Assembly (NCBI GenBank): GCA_947561715.1
Contig: OX387199.1
Span: 20,651,001 to 20,715,000, forward strand
Source of the DNA: Ascidia mentula
Taxonomy: Eukaryota > Chordata > Ascidiacea > Phlebobranchia > Ascidiidae
Reading direction: 5' to 3'
Length of the DNA stretch: 64,000 nucleotides
The notes under the pieces are model-generated. The model was not told where the DNA came from and made no database searches. It saw only the letters and a list, made by a program, of their open reading frames with translations. Both the position numbers and the translations under genes were made by a program. Shown piece by piece: positions 23,177-35,638 of this stretch. The stretch's first letter is position 1; each line of letters opens with the position of its first letter.

Positions 23177-26100
23177 TCATATTAGAAGCTGACCTCCGTC
23201 AACATTGGTGGCGTCATACGCTTCACTGTCGTTAACGACGTCACTGATGGGTACTTTGTTGAGTTTAGCGAAGTAAGCTTGGATTGCGACGACGCTTTTC
23301 CCTTTGGTTTCGGGTACAACGATGATCGTGTAGATGACGTTGATCAACGTGAATCCGAGGTAGGGAAGAAGTGCTCCGAATGTGAGATATTCCTGTATGG
23401 AAGGTGGAGTTGGTTCACAATACTAAGCAATGTAACATATAGATTGCAATATCATGACCGAAATTGCTGTAAAACTAGTCAAAGATACAGATTTATACGC
23501 GATTTGTTTGATCTGTTAGGAATGGGAAATTGCATTCAAGTAAATAACGCTTGAGATTAAGCCACACAATACATTTAACTCAACACAATAATAAAATTCC
23601 ATTCAGTTTATTTCACTATTTAGTAAAAATCAGTCACTAAATGATTTGTTTGCAGAAAAATCAATAAAAAAAACTGCTCGATCGTTTATTCGATATCGGC
23701 AAGTTACCTTTTTTCCTCAAGAAAATCTGCAAAAGTTCGTAGATGCATCCATAAAACATTAAATACGTACAAAATAATTTAATACGTACAAACAAATAGG
23801 GAGTCGCGAATCCAACAACAGCGAACAAAAACCAATACGTCAATGTTGCCAACGTCATCACAGCCGGACGCGCTGATTGGTCAAGAAGTGCAGGTGTGAT
23901 TGAAAAAGTAACCGATCCATGACCAGAGGCAAAGCCAGCAAGGAAAGCTGAGGGTTCCAATGTAATATTTGATTTTCTTCTTTAATTGTTTTGCAGTACT
24001 TTTATATAAATACGAAATACAAAATGTGTATTTTGGTAGACTACACTAACGCTTGTTTCATAATAACTTACTGAGGTTGGAAATTGAATATGATAAAAAT
24101 TATCTTTTTTTACAATCAACAATGACAAAAAGTAATTTTTTACCAAGCATTGCCACAATGGAAATATAAGAAAACCATGGAACTGATGTTTGAAAAGCGG
24201 ACATGAAAGTATAGAGGGCAATCGAGAAGCAGACGATACTGTTTCCAATCACCAGAAGTGGCTTTCTTCCAAATCTTTCATTTAGAAAACCCTGTTGATT
24301 TGAAAACCGATGAAATTGTTTACAGTTGCAAAAGAAACAAAAAATCAGAAGATAACAATATAATTTTTTTAATTTATTCCAGTATAGATAAAATTAAAAA
24401 GAAATAATGCATCGTTTTCGAGGGTTGTTTGTACAATCGGTGTGCTCCAAAACTTGTTATACCACAGACTGCTAAGATTTTTGATAACCGGTCAAGGTGA
24501 TGTAGTTTAAGTATATTTAACACTGTCTTAAACCTTTCTCTTTCAGACGAGTGGATATTGCTATTAATCATGTTACCTGGAGTAAACGTTTCGAACACTA
24601 ACTGCGTTCATCATCGGTACTATAATGAGCGACATGCAACATAGCGCCGAAATACACATGGGAATGAACCGTCGGAAAAACAACAACAACATGAAGCAAC
24701 ACGCCAGAGGCACATCACCTGACAACACTAACAACCGAGCGGCAACGATATCAGTTAATATGTGTCAAGCTGCAGTGAAGTCATAAATGTCGAACAGGTA
24801 GGTTTCTAGCACTCTGCTGCATGTCTCTCATTATAGTATTGATGATGAGAGTAGTTAGTTTTCGAAACGTTTATTCTAGGTTACATGATTAATAGCATAA
24901 TAATATTAGCTTTGAATTTTCGCCATTGTTTTTTCGCCATTTCTCCAGTTAAATATCATCACTTACTCCAACAAACGTCACCACAACTGGGAAGAAGTTG
25001 CATCCAAGCGTGACGTAACCAATAATATCGGGGGAAATCCCAGCAAGAACAAACGCATTGTTGAGATTAAGGTGAACACCATTAATGCCGGTCATCTGTA
25101 GTCCACCCAATATAACATTAGCCGAAATTAATTGCCACCTCACACGGTGTGACGTCAACACCTACGACAAAAAATTGACGTCGGGCAAATTCTTTTTTCT
25201 TTTTTTAAAAACAAGTTTGTTAATATCAGTTGTAAATATCACCTGCACAACTGTCATTGTTTTTATTTTGCGACTCGCTTCTTCCTCTTGACGCAATTGC
25301 TCAAGTTCTTCACTGACGTCATCAGTTCCACGGAGAAGTTTTAAAACGCGTTCGGCTCCGTCGCGATCTTGATTGGCCAAATATAACGCCCTGGAAAGTT
25401 CATTGAAATTAGTGATTTTAGTAATTAATTGTTGCTTTATTTACTTAGGACTTTCAGGGAACCGAGGTGAGTACAGGAAAAATATAATGCTCGGTAAAGC
25501 TGTCATGGCGATAAGATATGGCCAACCTGTTGGTGTACCCAACACCTAAACGAAATACTTGTTATGTGGGTGGCAGAACATTTTTTGTGCCATTGCTATG
25601 TTGTGTGGTTTCAAAAAAAATGACTAAAAGAATAACATTATTTGGCGAAAATTGGATTCGGTTTGTCAACATTCAATTAACAAAACTTTTGCTCTTCAAA
25701 TCTGATGAAAGAAATTGTATTTTTTTAAAATGATATTTTCAATATTAGTATACGTGCAAGCTATGCTTTTAGCATTACCTCGTTTAGACCCAATGCGTTT
25801 GCACATAGAATTCCAAAAAAAACGAAAAACGCAAAAGTCATTCCCAATATTCCACGAATGCGTGAGGCTGAGATCTCGTATACGTAAGCAGGACCGATTC
25901 CTTGCAAACAAAAAGTTTAGTGTGTTACTGACGCTGCAAGGCATAATGGTATATTTACTCAAAATACTTTTCAGGCAGAAAAACGTTTGCATTACGCTCG
26001 ATTTAATTAACAATAAGCGGAACAAAATAGTTCTTTTTGCCAAATTGGCTTTTGGAGTTTGACTTTTTAAAGGCAGCGAGTTAAATCTGTAAAAACGAAT

Positions 26101-28157
26101 TTGATTGTGTAATGTTTTTGACGAACAATCAACTCTTTTACAAATATTTTTGTAATTAATATAATTATTAATCACATCTTTTGTGAGGTATAAATCATTC
26201 AATGGTTTCATTTGAAAAATAAACTTAACTAACGTATTACCGAACCCAAGTGCAAAGTATATTCCAATCACAAACCGACCGATCAAGAACGACTCATATA
26301 AGTTGATAGTGTAAGATATACACATCAGGAGTGTTCCTACCAGACAAATAATCTGCAACGAAGGTTGGTTAACAATTCAACATCACTTTTTATTGATTAT
26401 TTCTGTTTCGTTCTATTTAATTTTAAGTTCAAAACCCACTTCCTGGAGAGAAGAATAACTATGTTGACGTATTCAGTGTTACCTGTGAGTAAAGCATTGT
26501 CGCTCGGCTCCCATATTTCGCCACTAAAGGGCGCACTAACAAGCTACCAAACATTCCTCCGAAGCCCAGAAAAGCTGAAGTTAGAGTCCAAAGTAGATTC
26601 AAGGTTCCATCGGGTAGTGGTAGACCGTACCTCACCTAAAAGTATCGACATTTTGTTGTTCAATACTGATAACTTTTCTGAAACCTTTCTGGAGTCGAAA
26701 CAAGGAATATGACAACGAGTTGATTGTGGTGCGATTTATCCACGATTTATGGCTGGTTGATTGTGGTGCGAGGCTAAGATCCAGTGAATTATTTCATATC
26801 TAGTGTAGAATTTATTTATAATTTTATTTCAATTTTGCTGATTCAGCAAATGTCCAATCCTTAAGAAAAATAAAAACTAGGTTTGTTAATTAACGTTCCA
26901 CTTAATAACGACGACTTCCTGGGACAGGAAGGTTATTAGGTGAATGACCATTGTTAATGTTCGTAAGCAGATTGAATGCACAAGTTCATTGACGTTAAAA
27001 AGGTTTCGCCACAAAGCAAAATTGTCGAACCTAAAAACACGTACCAGATAAGATTGGCTGTAAAATTCTTGTAGAGGAATAGCTGCAGCATTAGTTGCCC
27101 CAATGTTGAAGCCATACATTAGGAAAAAGCACCCAGGAGTCAGCAGTGCTGGTATCAGCGCATAAGCTGTCACTTTTGCCTGCAGGTGAAGTTTAAATGC
27201 CTGTGAGTTAGACAACATATGCTTTCTTATCAATTACAGGTGATTGGAATGTTTGATCAAGTTATTGAACGCCGACGTGCGTTGTCAAGGTAAATTATTG
27301 ACATGCATGCAATGTCAGGACCGTATAGTTGCAACAGCCAAAAGCCACATCCAAGAAATTGCCCATAACCTATGTTTTTAATTTCTGTTTTTTTTGTGAA
27401 TTTTAGTAATCAATTAACTTTTCTAAAAGACGTCCAAAACCCTAGCACGGCAATTACTACCTAGCATTTTGTAGTATGTGATGATAAACTTAAATGGTTG
27501 TTGAACGTACAGTGGTCCCTACATTGCCTCAAAAAGCTTACATTAAAATCTTTTGCCAACGTCACCGTCACAACAATGAGAGTTTTTTTTATTATGTGAC
27601 TGAAAAATCTGTTACGTATAAAATTGCCACGACATCCTTTACAACAATTAAGGCATTGAACATTTCACAACGAGTTGCCTATTAGCATGAAAACCACCTC
27701 TCGATCACACAGAACGTAAGTTTAGGTGCAGAATTTGCACTGAAATGATGTGTGAAACTATGTTTAAATCATGTCAATTTCATGACTTTAGAGACAGATT
27801 GACTAATACATTGTTGACGGACAGCAGTAGCCCAGATTTTTAAATATTAGTTGTACCTAAGTGAGACTGAATTGCAAATCTCATATAACGTTTAATTTTA
27901 GATTATAAAATGCATCTACGTGATGTTCGAGTGTGGATTACGCATATTATCAAGAGACAAGCAAGAAGTGATCAAGCAAATTTCCACAAACATGTAACCT
28001 AGATTTTTACAAACGCAAAAAATATGGTTAAAACTGATTTAATGAGAGTTTGCTCTCAAGTAAGAAGCTGCAGTCACTCTTTGTGAATTGCCTTGAGTAA
28101 AAAGTAAATTGCTTTTGCTTTAAAGTACGTTCATCTTACCTTGTATGGTTGAACCAT
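23177..28157 (-). CDS. GLUT copy D: class II sugar transporter with altered TM10 motif
   Basis: Minus strand exons, transcript order: 28140-28157, 27045-27179, 26483-26635, 26241-26352, 25779-25900, 25445-25545, 25243-25390, 24967-25161, 24144-24291, 23790-23947, 23177-23392; 1506 bases, 501 residues, open throughout. Starts MVQPYK. It keeps RFPESPK, closest of the six to the canonical GLUT PESPR loop. TM7 reads GGLQMTGIN and TM10 GHGSVTFSITPALLD: the Glu that the other five copies and human GLUTs carry in this motif (TPEL; AEL in GLUT1) is Ala here (GCA for GAA). That Glu takes part in the cytoplasmic salt-bridge network of GLUTs, so altered or reduced transport is possible (inference). Tail ends GGQLLI, six residues shorter than in C, E and F. 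Intron 8 carries a foldback element. Confidence 0.88.
24559..24897. mobile_element. Foldback (long inverted repeat) MITE-like element, intron 8 of copy D
   Basis: Arms 24559-24640 and 24816-24897, each 82 bases, are imperfect inverted repeats beginning TGCTATTAATCATGT; both carry AAACGTTTCGAA and TCATCAT. The centre (about 175 bases) has no open frame of note. A partial relative sits in intron 10 of copy B (15881-15941). Typical of a non-autonomous DNA element; family unknown. Confidence 0.7.
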
Positions 28158-28260
28158 CTTTTAGCAGTCGGTTGCAGAAATGCAGTCTGGATGAGATGCA
28201 TTCAGCCCACGTCGCAAACATACTCCTCCGGCTGCTCTTATTTGCCAAGCGAAACACCAT
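28158..28260 (-). promoter_or_regulatory. Conserved proximal promoter block of GLUT copy D
   Basis: On the minus strand TTCGCTTGGCAAATAAGAG lies about 80-100 bases before the ATG, followed by CGACGTGGGCTGAATG and CGACTGCTAAAAG up to the start codon. The first part is shared with copies B, C and E, the second with C and, weakly, E. Confidence 0.5.
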
Positions 28261-29651
28261 AAACTCTCAACGTCATTGTAAGATCTATGTTACACACAAT
28301 ATAAGGCGAATGTTAAGAACTACACAATAAGTACCTTAGATTGATATTTTAACTACTGCTGTGTTTGAAACATACTTGGATACAAATGAAAATGTGACAT
28401 GTAAGTTGGTATTTAGTAAATTTGTAGAATGCAGTCATTTATCTTTAACGCGAAACTCAAAGTAATACAACAGTAGTTTTCCAAGTTAGAATCATTTTAG
28501 TCATAAACATATAAAGTACGTGTATTGCACAAGAAAAAGAAATCTCTTTAATAAACCGTCTTTTTTTCCAAAATGGAAACCTCGCCACCGTCACGCTAAC
28601 ACATTTGACCATTGTAATTCGACTCGTTTTGTCGGGTGTAGTGACGTATGCAGAAGTGTGGCGTGCTTTCGTATAGCAAAGAAAAATCGCCCCACTGTGC
28701 AGGTTGGCGACCTTAGTTATCGTATTTCGATTTTTCAAACCTGGCTGTGATGCCAGAAAACCTTGTGTTCTTAAAATTTCATGACATTAGGCTAATTTGT
28801 GCATTTCTCAGATTTAGACACTAAATTCCCATGTGATGAATAATTCTGTTAGTCTTCTATTGCTTCCAATTATTTCCACAGGAGGAATACTGTTGATGCC
28901 TGGTCATATTGTATTGAGGGCAAAAATTTTCTTTTAAAATTATCAACTAGCAGCAACGATTAACATCATTGAACGTTCCATAAAATCTTTTATCCATACA
29001 ATATAAAGTCAGATAGCAACATATCAATCGACGTAGAGAACAACTCTTCAACGAGATGAGATTGGAAAACGAAGAAGAACCTCAACTTTCCATAGAATAC
29101 CAGAGTCCCTTCAGGAATGATGTTGTACATATCACAATATCACTAACATACCGGGGTAAATATATCGGTCTCTCAATTCGATCAAACTTCTTCATGCTGA
29201 ACCGTCCTACTGTCGACAAGGATTACCTCGTTACAACTTGTATGGTCACGATTACGCTGCTTCGGTTGGTCGTTGGTTGGCTTCTTTAGACACAACAGTG
29301 GCACACACGACAGGATTGCAAGTTTGCGTATTGCCCTTGTGGTTATTATGGGACAATATTTCTACTGACAATTATAACAATGGACACACGACGTTGCCGT
29401 TACGTATTATCAAATACTGCGGCGTTTATTTGACATTAAATTAATTTCAAAACATTAATATCTACCCGTTAATTAGGGTTATCGGTTTTTCCAGTGGGTT
29501 AAACGCACAATAGAGTAAGGGGACTTGAAAATCCATGGAGAAAGTAAACCAAAGTGAGCAAACCATATTGAAACATTTAACCGGCACATGATAAAAACGT
29601 CATCAATTTTTTTATAATACTACAATTGACAAAAGTTGCGAAACGCCATTC
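28261..29651. other. Spacer between GLUT copies D and E
   Basis: About 1.4 kb with no intact gene. It includes the MAP3K7 last-exon remnant at 29031-29115 and 3' flank sequence shared with the C side of the B-C spacer. The rest shows only short chance frames. Confidence 0.6.
29031..29115 (+). pseudogene. MAP3K7 last-exon remnant, 3' of GLUT copy E
   Basis: Strong DNA match to the last MAP3K7 exon from about 2073: shared strings include GAACAACTC, CAACGA, ATGAGAT, GGAAAACGA, and GAATACCAG in the same order and strand, e.g. translated ENEEEPQLSIEYQ against ENEEGNRLAIEYQ. It is an 85-base piece, internally shortened, without splice sites or stop context. It lies about 540 bases 3' of copy E in convergent orientation, as intact MAP3K7 lies to copy A. 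Not expected to be expressed as protein. Confidence 0.88.
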
Positions 29652-32600
29652 TCAAAACACCGTCACATTAGAAGCAGAGGCTCCGTCATCACTAGGGGCG
29701 TCATACGCGTCGTTGTCATGGGGTTTGATGACGTCTTTAATGGGTACTTTGTTGAGTTTGGCGAAGTAAGCTTGGATTGCGACGACGCTTTTCCCTTTGG
29801 TTTCGGGTAGAACGAGCACAGTGTAGGTGATGTTGAGAAGTGTGAAGCCAAGGAAGGGAAGAAGTGCTCCGAATGTGAGGTATTCCTGTATAGAAATTAG
29901 AAACAGGTTTGCGTTACCAGGACTGGAGGTTGTTTGGAGATTGGGAAAGCAAAAAACGTCCATGAAACACCCATAAAAGGTAAAATGCGAACAAAATATT
30001 TTAATACATACAAACAAATAGGGAGTCGCGAATCCAACAAGGGCAAAGAAAAACCAATATATTAACGTTGCCACTGTCATCACAGCAGGACGCGCTGATT
30101 GGTCGAGAAGTTCTGGTGTCATTGCATAAGAAACTGGTCCCTGGCCAGTCGAGAAACCGGCAATGAAAGCTGAAAAATACAAATATTTTATCCCATACGT
30201 ATTTAATGGTTTTTGCAAAGAACATAAAAGCTTTTTAAAAGTTATGTTTTCTCGCAGTTGACGCTTGATATAAGAATATGTTCAGTTCAGTTACATTTTC
30301 CAATACTTTTAACAAAAGATCCCTATTATAGTCAAACAATATTTTGTTACCCAGCATTGCCACAATGGAAACATAAGAAAACCATGGTACTGTTGTTTGA
30401 AAAGCGAACATAAAGGTATAGAGGACGATCGAAAAGCTGACTATGCTGTTTCCAATCACCAGAAGTGGCTTTCTTCCAAATTTTTCGCTGAGAAAACCCT
30501 GTTGATTTGAAAAGAAGAAATTTGAGGCTTCAGGATACGAAGTGAAATCGAGTAATTGTGCCAAGTTTCATCAGCAAAATGTGAACATTGTAAAAATGAA
30601 AAATAAAATATTTTAAATATAAATTTTCTTAATAAACCTTTTTAATTCAGTAGAACATTTTAATTTGGTCGTTTGAAAACTCTTATGTCTGAACTTATAT
30701 GGTTTGGAACCGTATTCTAACTGTAGGTAAATTGAGTCTGTAAGATTCCCATTCTGCTTTGTGGTTTGTAACAAATTAGGATTTATTTCGCACATTATTT
30801 CTGACTCTATTGGGTTTTATTCATTATTTCGTTGAAATTGTCACTTACGCCCAAAAACGTCACCACCATTTGAAAGCAGATGCATCCAAGCGTGACATAA
30901 CGAACAATTTCGACAGGAAGCCCGGCAAGAACAAACACTTCGTCAATGTAAAAGTGAACGCCGTTAATACCAGTTAACTGAAGTCCACCCATTATTGCAA
31001 TAGCTGATATTAATTGCCACCTCACACGGCGTGACGTCAGCACCTATTACAAAAATGATTTGTGACGTCATGCATATTAGTTTTTAAATAAGATTACTTG
31101 TAAAACTGTCATTGTTTTTATTTTGCGACTCGCTTCTTCCTCTTGACGTAATTGCTCAAGTTCTTCACTGACGTCATCAGTTCCACGGAGCAATTTTAAA
31201 ACGCGTTCGGCTCCGTCGCGATCTTGATTGGCCAAATATAACGCCCTGGAAAGTTCATTGAAATTAAGAATTTTTAGTAATTTATTGTTGCTTTACTCAC
31301 TTGGGACTTTGAGGGAACCAGGGTGAGTACAGGATAAATACAATGCTCGGTAAAGCTGTCATGGCGATAAGATATGGCCAACCTGTTGGTGTACCCAGAA
31401 CCTAAATGAATGACTTGTTATGTTGTTGGTATTAAAGTAATGTGTAGTTTGAATTAGCAAAACTAATAGTCCGTTTTATTGCATTTTTGTTCCAGGAGAA
31501 GGTAAAAAAAAATTAAGAAACTTTGAATATTACCTCATCCAGGCCCAAAGAATTTGCAACCAGAAGTGCAACTGATATAATAAATGAAAAAGTCATTCCC
31601 AAAATTCCACGAATATGGGATGGTGAGATCTCAGATACGTAGGCGGGACCGATCCCTTGCAAATAAATAGGGATTAAAATGTTTAACTGCCAATTAAAAC
31701 ATTGGTGACAGCGAAAGCTTGAAATAGAAAAAAGGTTCGTTACCTGAGTTTAGATTAAATGAGTGAATGACAAATAGAAAATACTTGGAAAGAAGTTTCG
31801 AGTTCAAAGGTTTCAAAATATCAACTAATTTGTTACTGATGCTGTCAGGCATAATATTTATACACAAAGCTCGAGCTTTCTCTTGGTATCGATTGTATAA
31901 TTTATTTTATTTTATGCTAAATAAGGAGCTCAAGTAGACCTGATTAACTTCTTACCTATTCCAAGTCCACTGAATATTCCAACCACAAACCGACCGATCA
32001 TAAACGACTCATATGAATTAATAGGATAAGATATGCACAACAGGAGTGTTCCTACCAGACACAAAGGCTGCAACGAAGGTTGGTAAATAGTTTATCATCG
32101 CAGTAGTTCTTTATAAATGCAGTTGTTTCAAGAAATAAATTGTACTTTATGATTACAGTGAGGTTTTTCAAAACTGCAGCTAAAAAATGTTAAATAACAA
32201 AAATACTGTTTTCTGTGTTACCTGTGAGTAAAGCATTGTCGCTCGGCTCCCATATCTCGCCACTAAAGGGCGCACTAGCAAGCAACCAAACATTCCCCCG
32301 AAACCGTAGAAAGCTGTAGTGAGAGTCCATAGTAGGTCCAAGGTTCCATCAGATAGTGGTACACCGTATCTCAACTGAAAACATAATGTTTTAATAATTT
32401 TTTTTGACTAGAAAATAGGTGAAACAGTCCGAATAGTATCAGCTTTATTTGAAACAAGATATGTAAGAAAACTCCCTTTCCGTTGTGTTTTATCTGATAT
32501 ATGTATGTATATATTTCTCCTAAAATTAAACATCCTTAGTATCACTTATTTAAATAGAATATATTTTCGTTTTAAGTCAGTGTTTCTGGTAGCTATTCAA

Positions 32601-34438
32601 CAGAGGTTGTGTCACATACGATGCACACCAAATTTTCCGTTATGTAGACAAAAAAAACTCTCTTTTCGTTTCATTTGTTTAACTATTTAAGTTGAAAGAC
32701 TAAACCGCCCGATTGAGAAACCCATTCAGTATCCACTGCATTCTGCTGTTATTTGGGAACAAGTACTTTGAGCCTATGCACACATTCCATTCTCACTCCG
32801 ATACGTAAGAGGAAATTTATCATGGGGTTATCGCCGTTTGCTTTCCCAAATGTGGTTCGCTTTTTAACTTTCCGCCACAAAATTTTTTTGCCAACACGCG
32901 CAGTTTTCCGCATTACTGGCAAAACACCCATCCGAAGTTGACCTTTTGACCTTTAGTCTGGTGTAGGTTTTACATTTTATTTTCGCCACTTGCGTGGGTT
33001 TTGCGTTAATGTGGTCGGGAAAGCACATGTACCGATCAGAGTTAAATATCTAGACACGGATGCGGTGTAAGGTGCACTCACTACTGTTATCTGCTAAGCC
33101 AGACGTGGTTTTGGGGCAGTTGTTTTGGCTTTATTGCCAGTACGAAAAAGGCGGGATGAGAAAAATGTTTTCCTTGGAATGTATTAACAGGTATTACTTT
33201 CCAAACTTAAATTATTTTGCCCTATTTACTTTTAAAGCACAAAAATAAGTTTTAGAACAAGGGTCTTAATTGTCCACTCAACATGTAGCATGTTTTGTGT
33301 CTTTGGTGACCTTGATTATGCGTGATGCTATACATGTGGCACTTGGTCAATAATATTCATTGGCGTCGTTTAAACACAAAGAACATACCAGATAAGATTG
33401 GCTGTAAAAATCTTGTAGTGGAATGGCCGCCGCATTTGTTGTTCCAATGTTGAAACCATACACGAGGAGAAAGCACCCAGGAGTCAGCAGTGCTGGTATC
33501 AGCGCGTAAGCCGTCACTTTTGCCTGCAGATAAAGTACATATGCTGGGTGAGTTAGAAAACATATGCTTTCTTATCATTTACAGGTGATTGGAATGTTTG
33601 ATCAAATTATTAAATTCCGGCGCGAGTTCAGTTGTCAAAATGACTTAACGCCAAAAATGTCAGTATCTTGCAATAAGCAAAGTCTATGCATCCAAGCAAT
33701 TGCCCCAAACCTAAGTCTTTGACATTTTTAGTGTATTTGTGTATTTAAATCGTTTACTTGACGCGTACAAATAAGCACTGGTTATTATCCATTACGATGT
33801 GTTAAATTTAACCGAGAGGGGTACGCATAATGCCTACTAGTTTACACTGCGATGACTTTTACGGCAAAATGATTATTTCAAATGTGCGCACTGCGTTAAT
33901 CCACTCTTCATTAGACTGGTGGCAATTATACTGATGGAAAAAAAGACAACGCAATAACATTACGGACAAAAAAATTTACCGTTGTGCAACAAAATCTTTG
34001 ACCAACACATTCAAACACAACACCAAAGTTTTTGTGTCTACCGTAAAGGCAAAAACTGGCCATATAATGATTGTCAACTTTATTACGTCACAGACAGGTC
34101 GACAAACGTGTCATTGTTGGTCAGTATGGTCTAGATTTAAAGAAAAAATGTAGTTTTTTGCGGTTGAACTTCGCATACGCGACTACAGCAAGCCAGGATT
34201 ACCGTAAAATTATGCACAACGACTTAAAACTATGTGGAAAGCGTTGTACATTTGTGTCACAAGTCGTTGTTCACCAAGTTTAGGCAAAACGCAGCTGCTT
34301 CTGATTTCTGCACTGATAGCAACAAAATTTGAGAACTGAATTTACGAAGGCTTGCTATCAGTTAACATATAACACCATTTGCTGCTGTGTAAATTCTAGT
34401 ATTTTGTAACTCCACCTTACCTTGTATTGTTGAGTCAT
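29652..34438 (-). CDS. GLUT copy E: class II sugar transporter
   Basis: Minus strand exons, transcript order: 34421-34438, 33389-33523, 32222-32374, 31956-32067, 31534-31655, 31301-31401, 31098-31245, 30849-31043, 30351-30498, 30012-30169, 29652-29885; 1524 bases, 507 residues, open throughout. Starts MTQQYK, the only copy with Thr at position 2. TM7 GGLQLTGINGVHFYIDE and RYVTLGC group it with copy A. WFPQSPK loop, GQGPVSYAMTPEL in TM10, LPETKGKS, tail ending NVTVF. The last intron (29886-30011) is only 126 bases, a multiple of three, and has no in-frame stop, so its retention would add 42 residues between TM11 and TM12 without breaking the frame. Substrate unknown; expected plasma-membrane hexose or related solute carrier. 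Confidence 0.9.
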
Positions 34439-34536
34439 CTTGTAGCACTTGGTTGCAGTAAGGATTAGATGTATTCAGTACCCGTCCCAACGTGCTTCTC
34501 CCACTGCTCTGTTCTTATTTGCCAAGCTTGACACCT
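34439..34536 (-). promoter_or_regulatory. Conserved proximal promoter block of GLUT copy E
   Basis: On the minus strand AAGCTTGGCAAATAAGAACA at about 34511-34530 matches the block of copy D, followed by a CTGCAACCAAGTGCTACAAG sequence directly before the ATG, similar to D (CTGCAACCGACTGCTAAAAG). Confidence 0.5.
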
Positions 34537-35258
34537 CAGACTTCATACGTCACTGGAAGAGCTACGCCAAACACTTTTTTGAAAATTTAGGTCGAACGTT
34601 AAGAACCACGCGGAAAGAACGTGTGGCCATGGAAATAGGCTCTTTTTGAATTAACACCAAAAATATATGTATAATTCTGTGACACTCGCAACAGAAAACT
34701 ACTTGGGTTGCACAAAATAAAATTCTTTTTTTCATACCTGTTGTCAACGTTGCTACGATTTTCACAGTTCCGTATTTGTTTCATTTTATTGGTTATTTAT
34801 TCTTACGTCTACCCACTTTATGATACACAAACATGTATTAAATATGGTCGGGCAAATTAAGACAAATTTTCTATTGCTTTGGTTTTAACGCAGTAATATT
34901 TCATGCAATGGCATGATTGGCAGGATCGCCCCACTGCGCAGGTCCTTGCTTGACGATCACAGCTATCGTATCGCGATCATGCCCAGGCATTGGTTTTGTT
35001 TCGATCATTCTTTCTTTCCATGTCGCCACGTTCCGTAACGCTGAAGTGGTCACGACCTCCCGGATGTAGTGGCGCAGAGCATTCTGATTGGTTCAGCTTT
35101 AGGCGTGCAGAACATAAATGGCGAGAAATGTTGATGTCGGGGTGCTATTGAATATTGTTGTTATGCGAATGCCTTTAAGATTTGATGATATTTGGTTTTG
35201 TACTGCAGGGTCTCCGCCGAAATTCTGTTTGGGCTCGATAGGTTGCTTGCCGGGATAA

Positions 35259-35310
35259 ACAGGGTTTCTCAACCTGTGGTTTACGCACCATTAGTGGTAC
35301 GCGGAACCCT
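35259..35310 (+). mobile_element. hAT-like terminal fragment
   Basis: CAGGGTTTCTCAACCTGTGG followed by an ATTAGTGGTACGCGGAACCC stretch has the look of a hAT MITE end. The opposite end was not identified. Confidence 0.35.
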
Positions 35311-35638
35311 TTCAGATCGTAGTTACATGTGATAAAATATACAAAGTTGTTTGTAACTAAACAATCCACCTATAAAAGTCTGCACAATTGAATATGCGCA
35401 TGTTCAACCTTCCCTGTTTTTCTCAATAAATTGTATTTTACAGTGTTTGTTGTTCGTGTTTCAGGTTGAACGCTATTACATAAACGTTGAAAACCACACT
35501 GATCTGGAAAATATGCGCCACCAGCACTTGTAAAACATATTATGAAAAGATGATCCTCAAATGCCAATGAACAAAGTATCAATACGTCCGATCGTTTATT
35601 GGACATTTGCCATGCAGTATAAATTTAACATGAAAACT

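Noticed and set aside
25696-26358. Open minus-strand frame of 220 codons
   Set aside because: It reads exon 4 of GLUT copy D in frame, then the intron and exon 5 in the wrong frame. The spliced exons 26241-26352 and 25779-25900 explain the coding signal.
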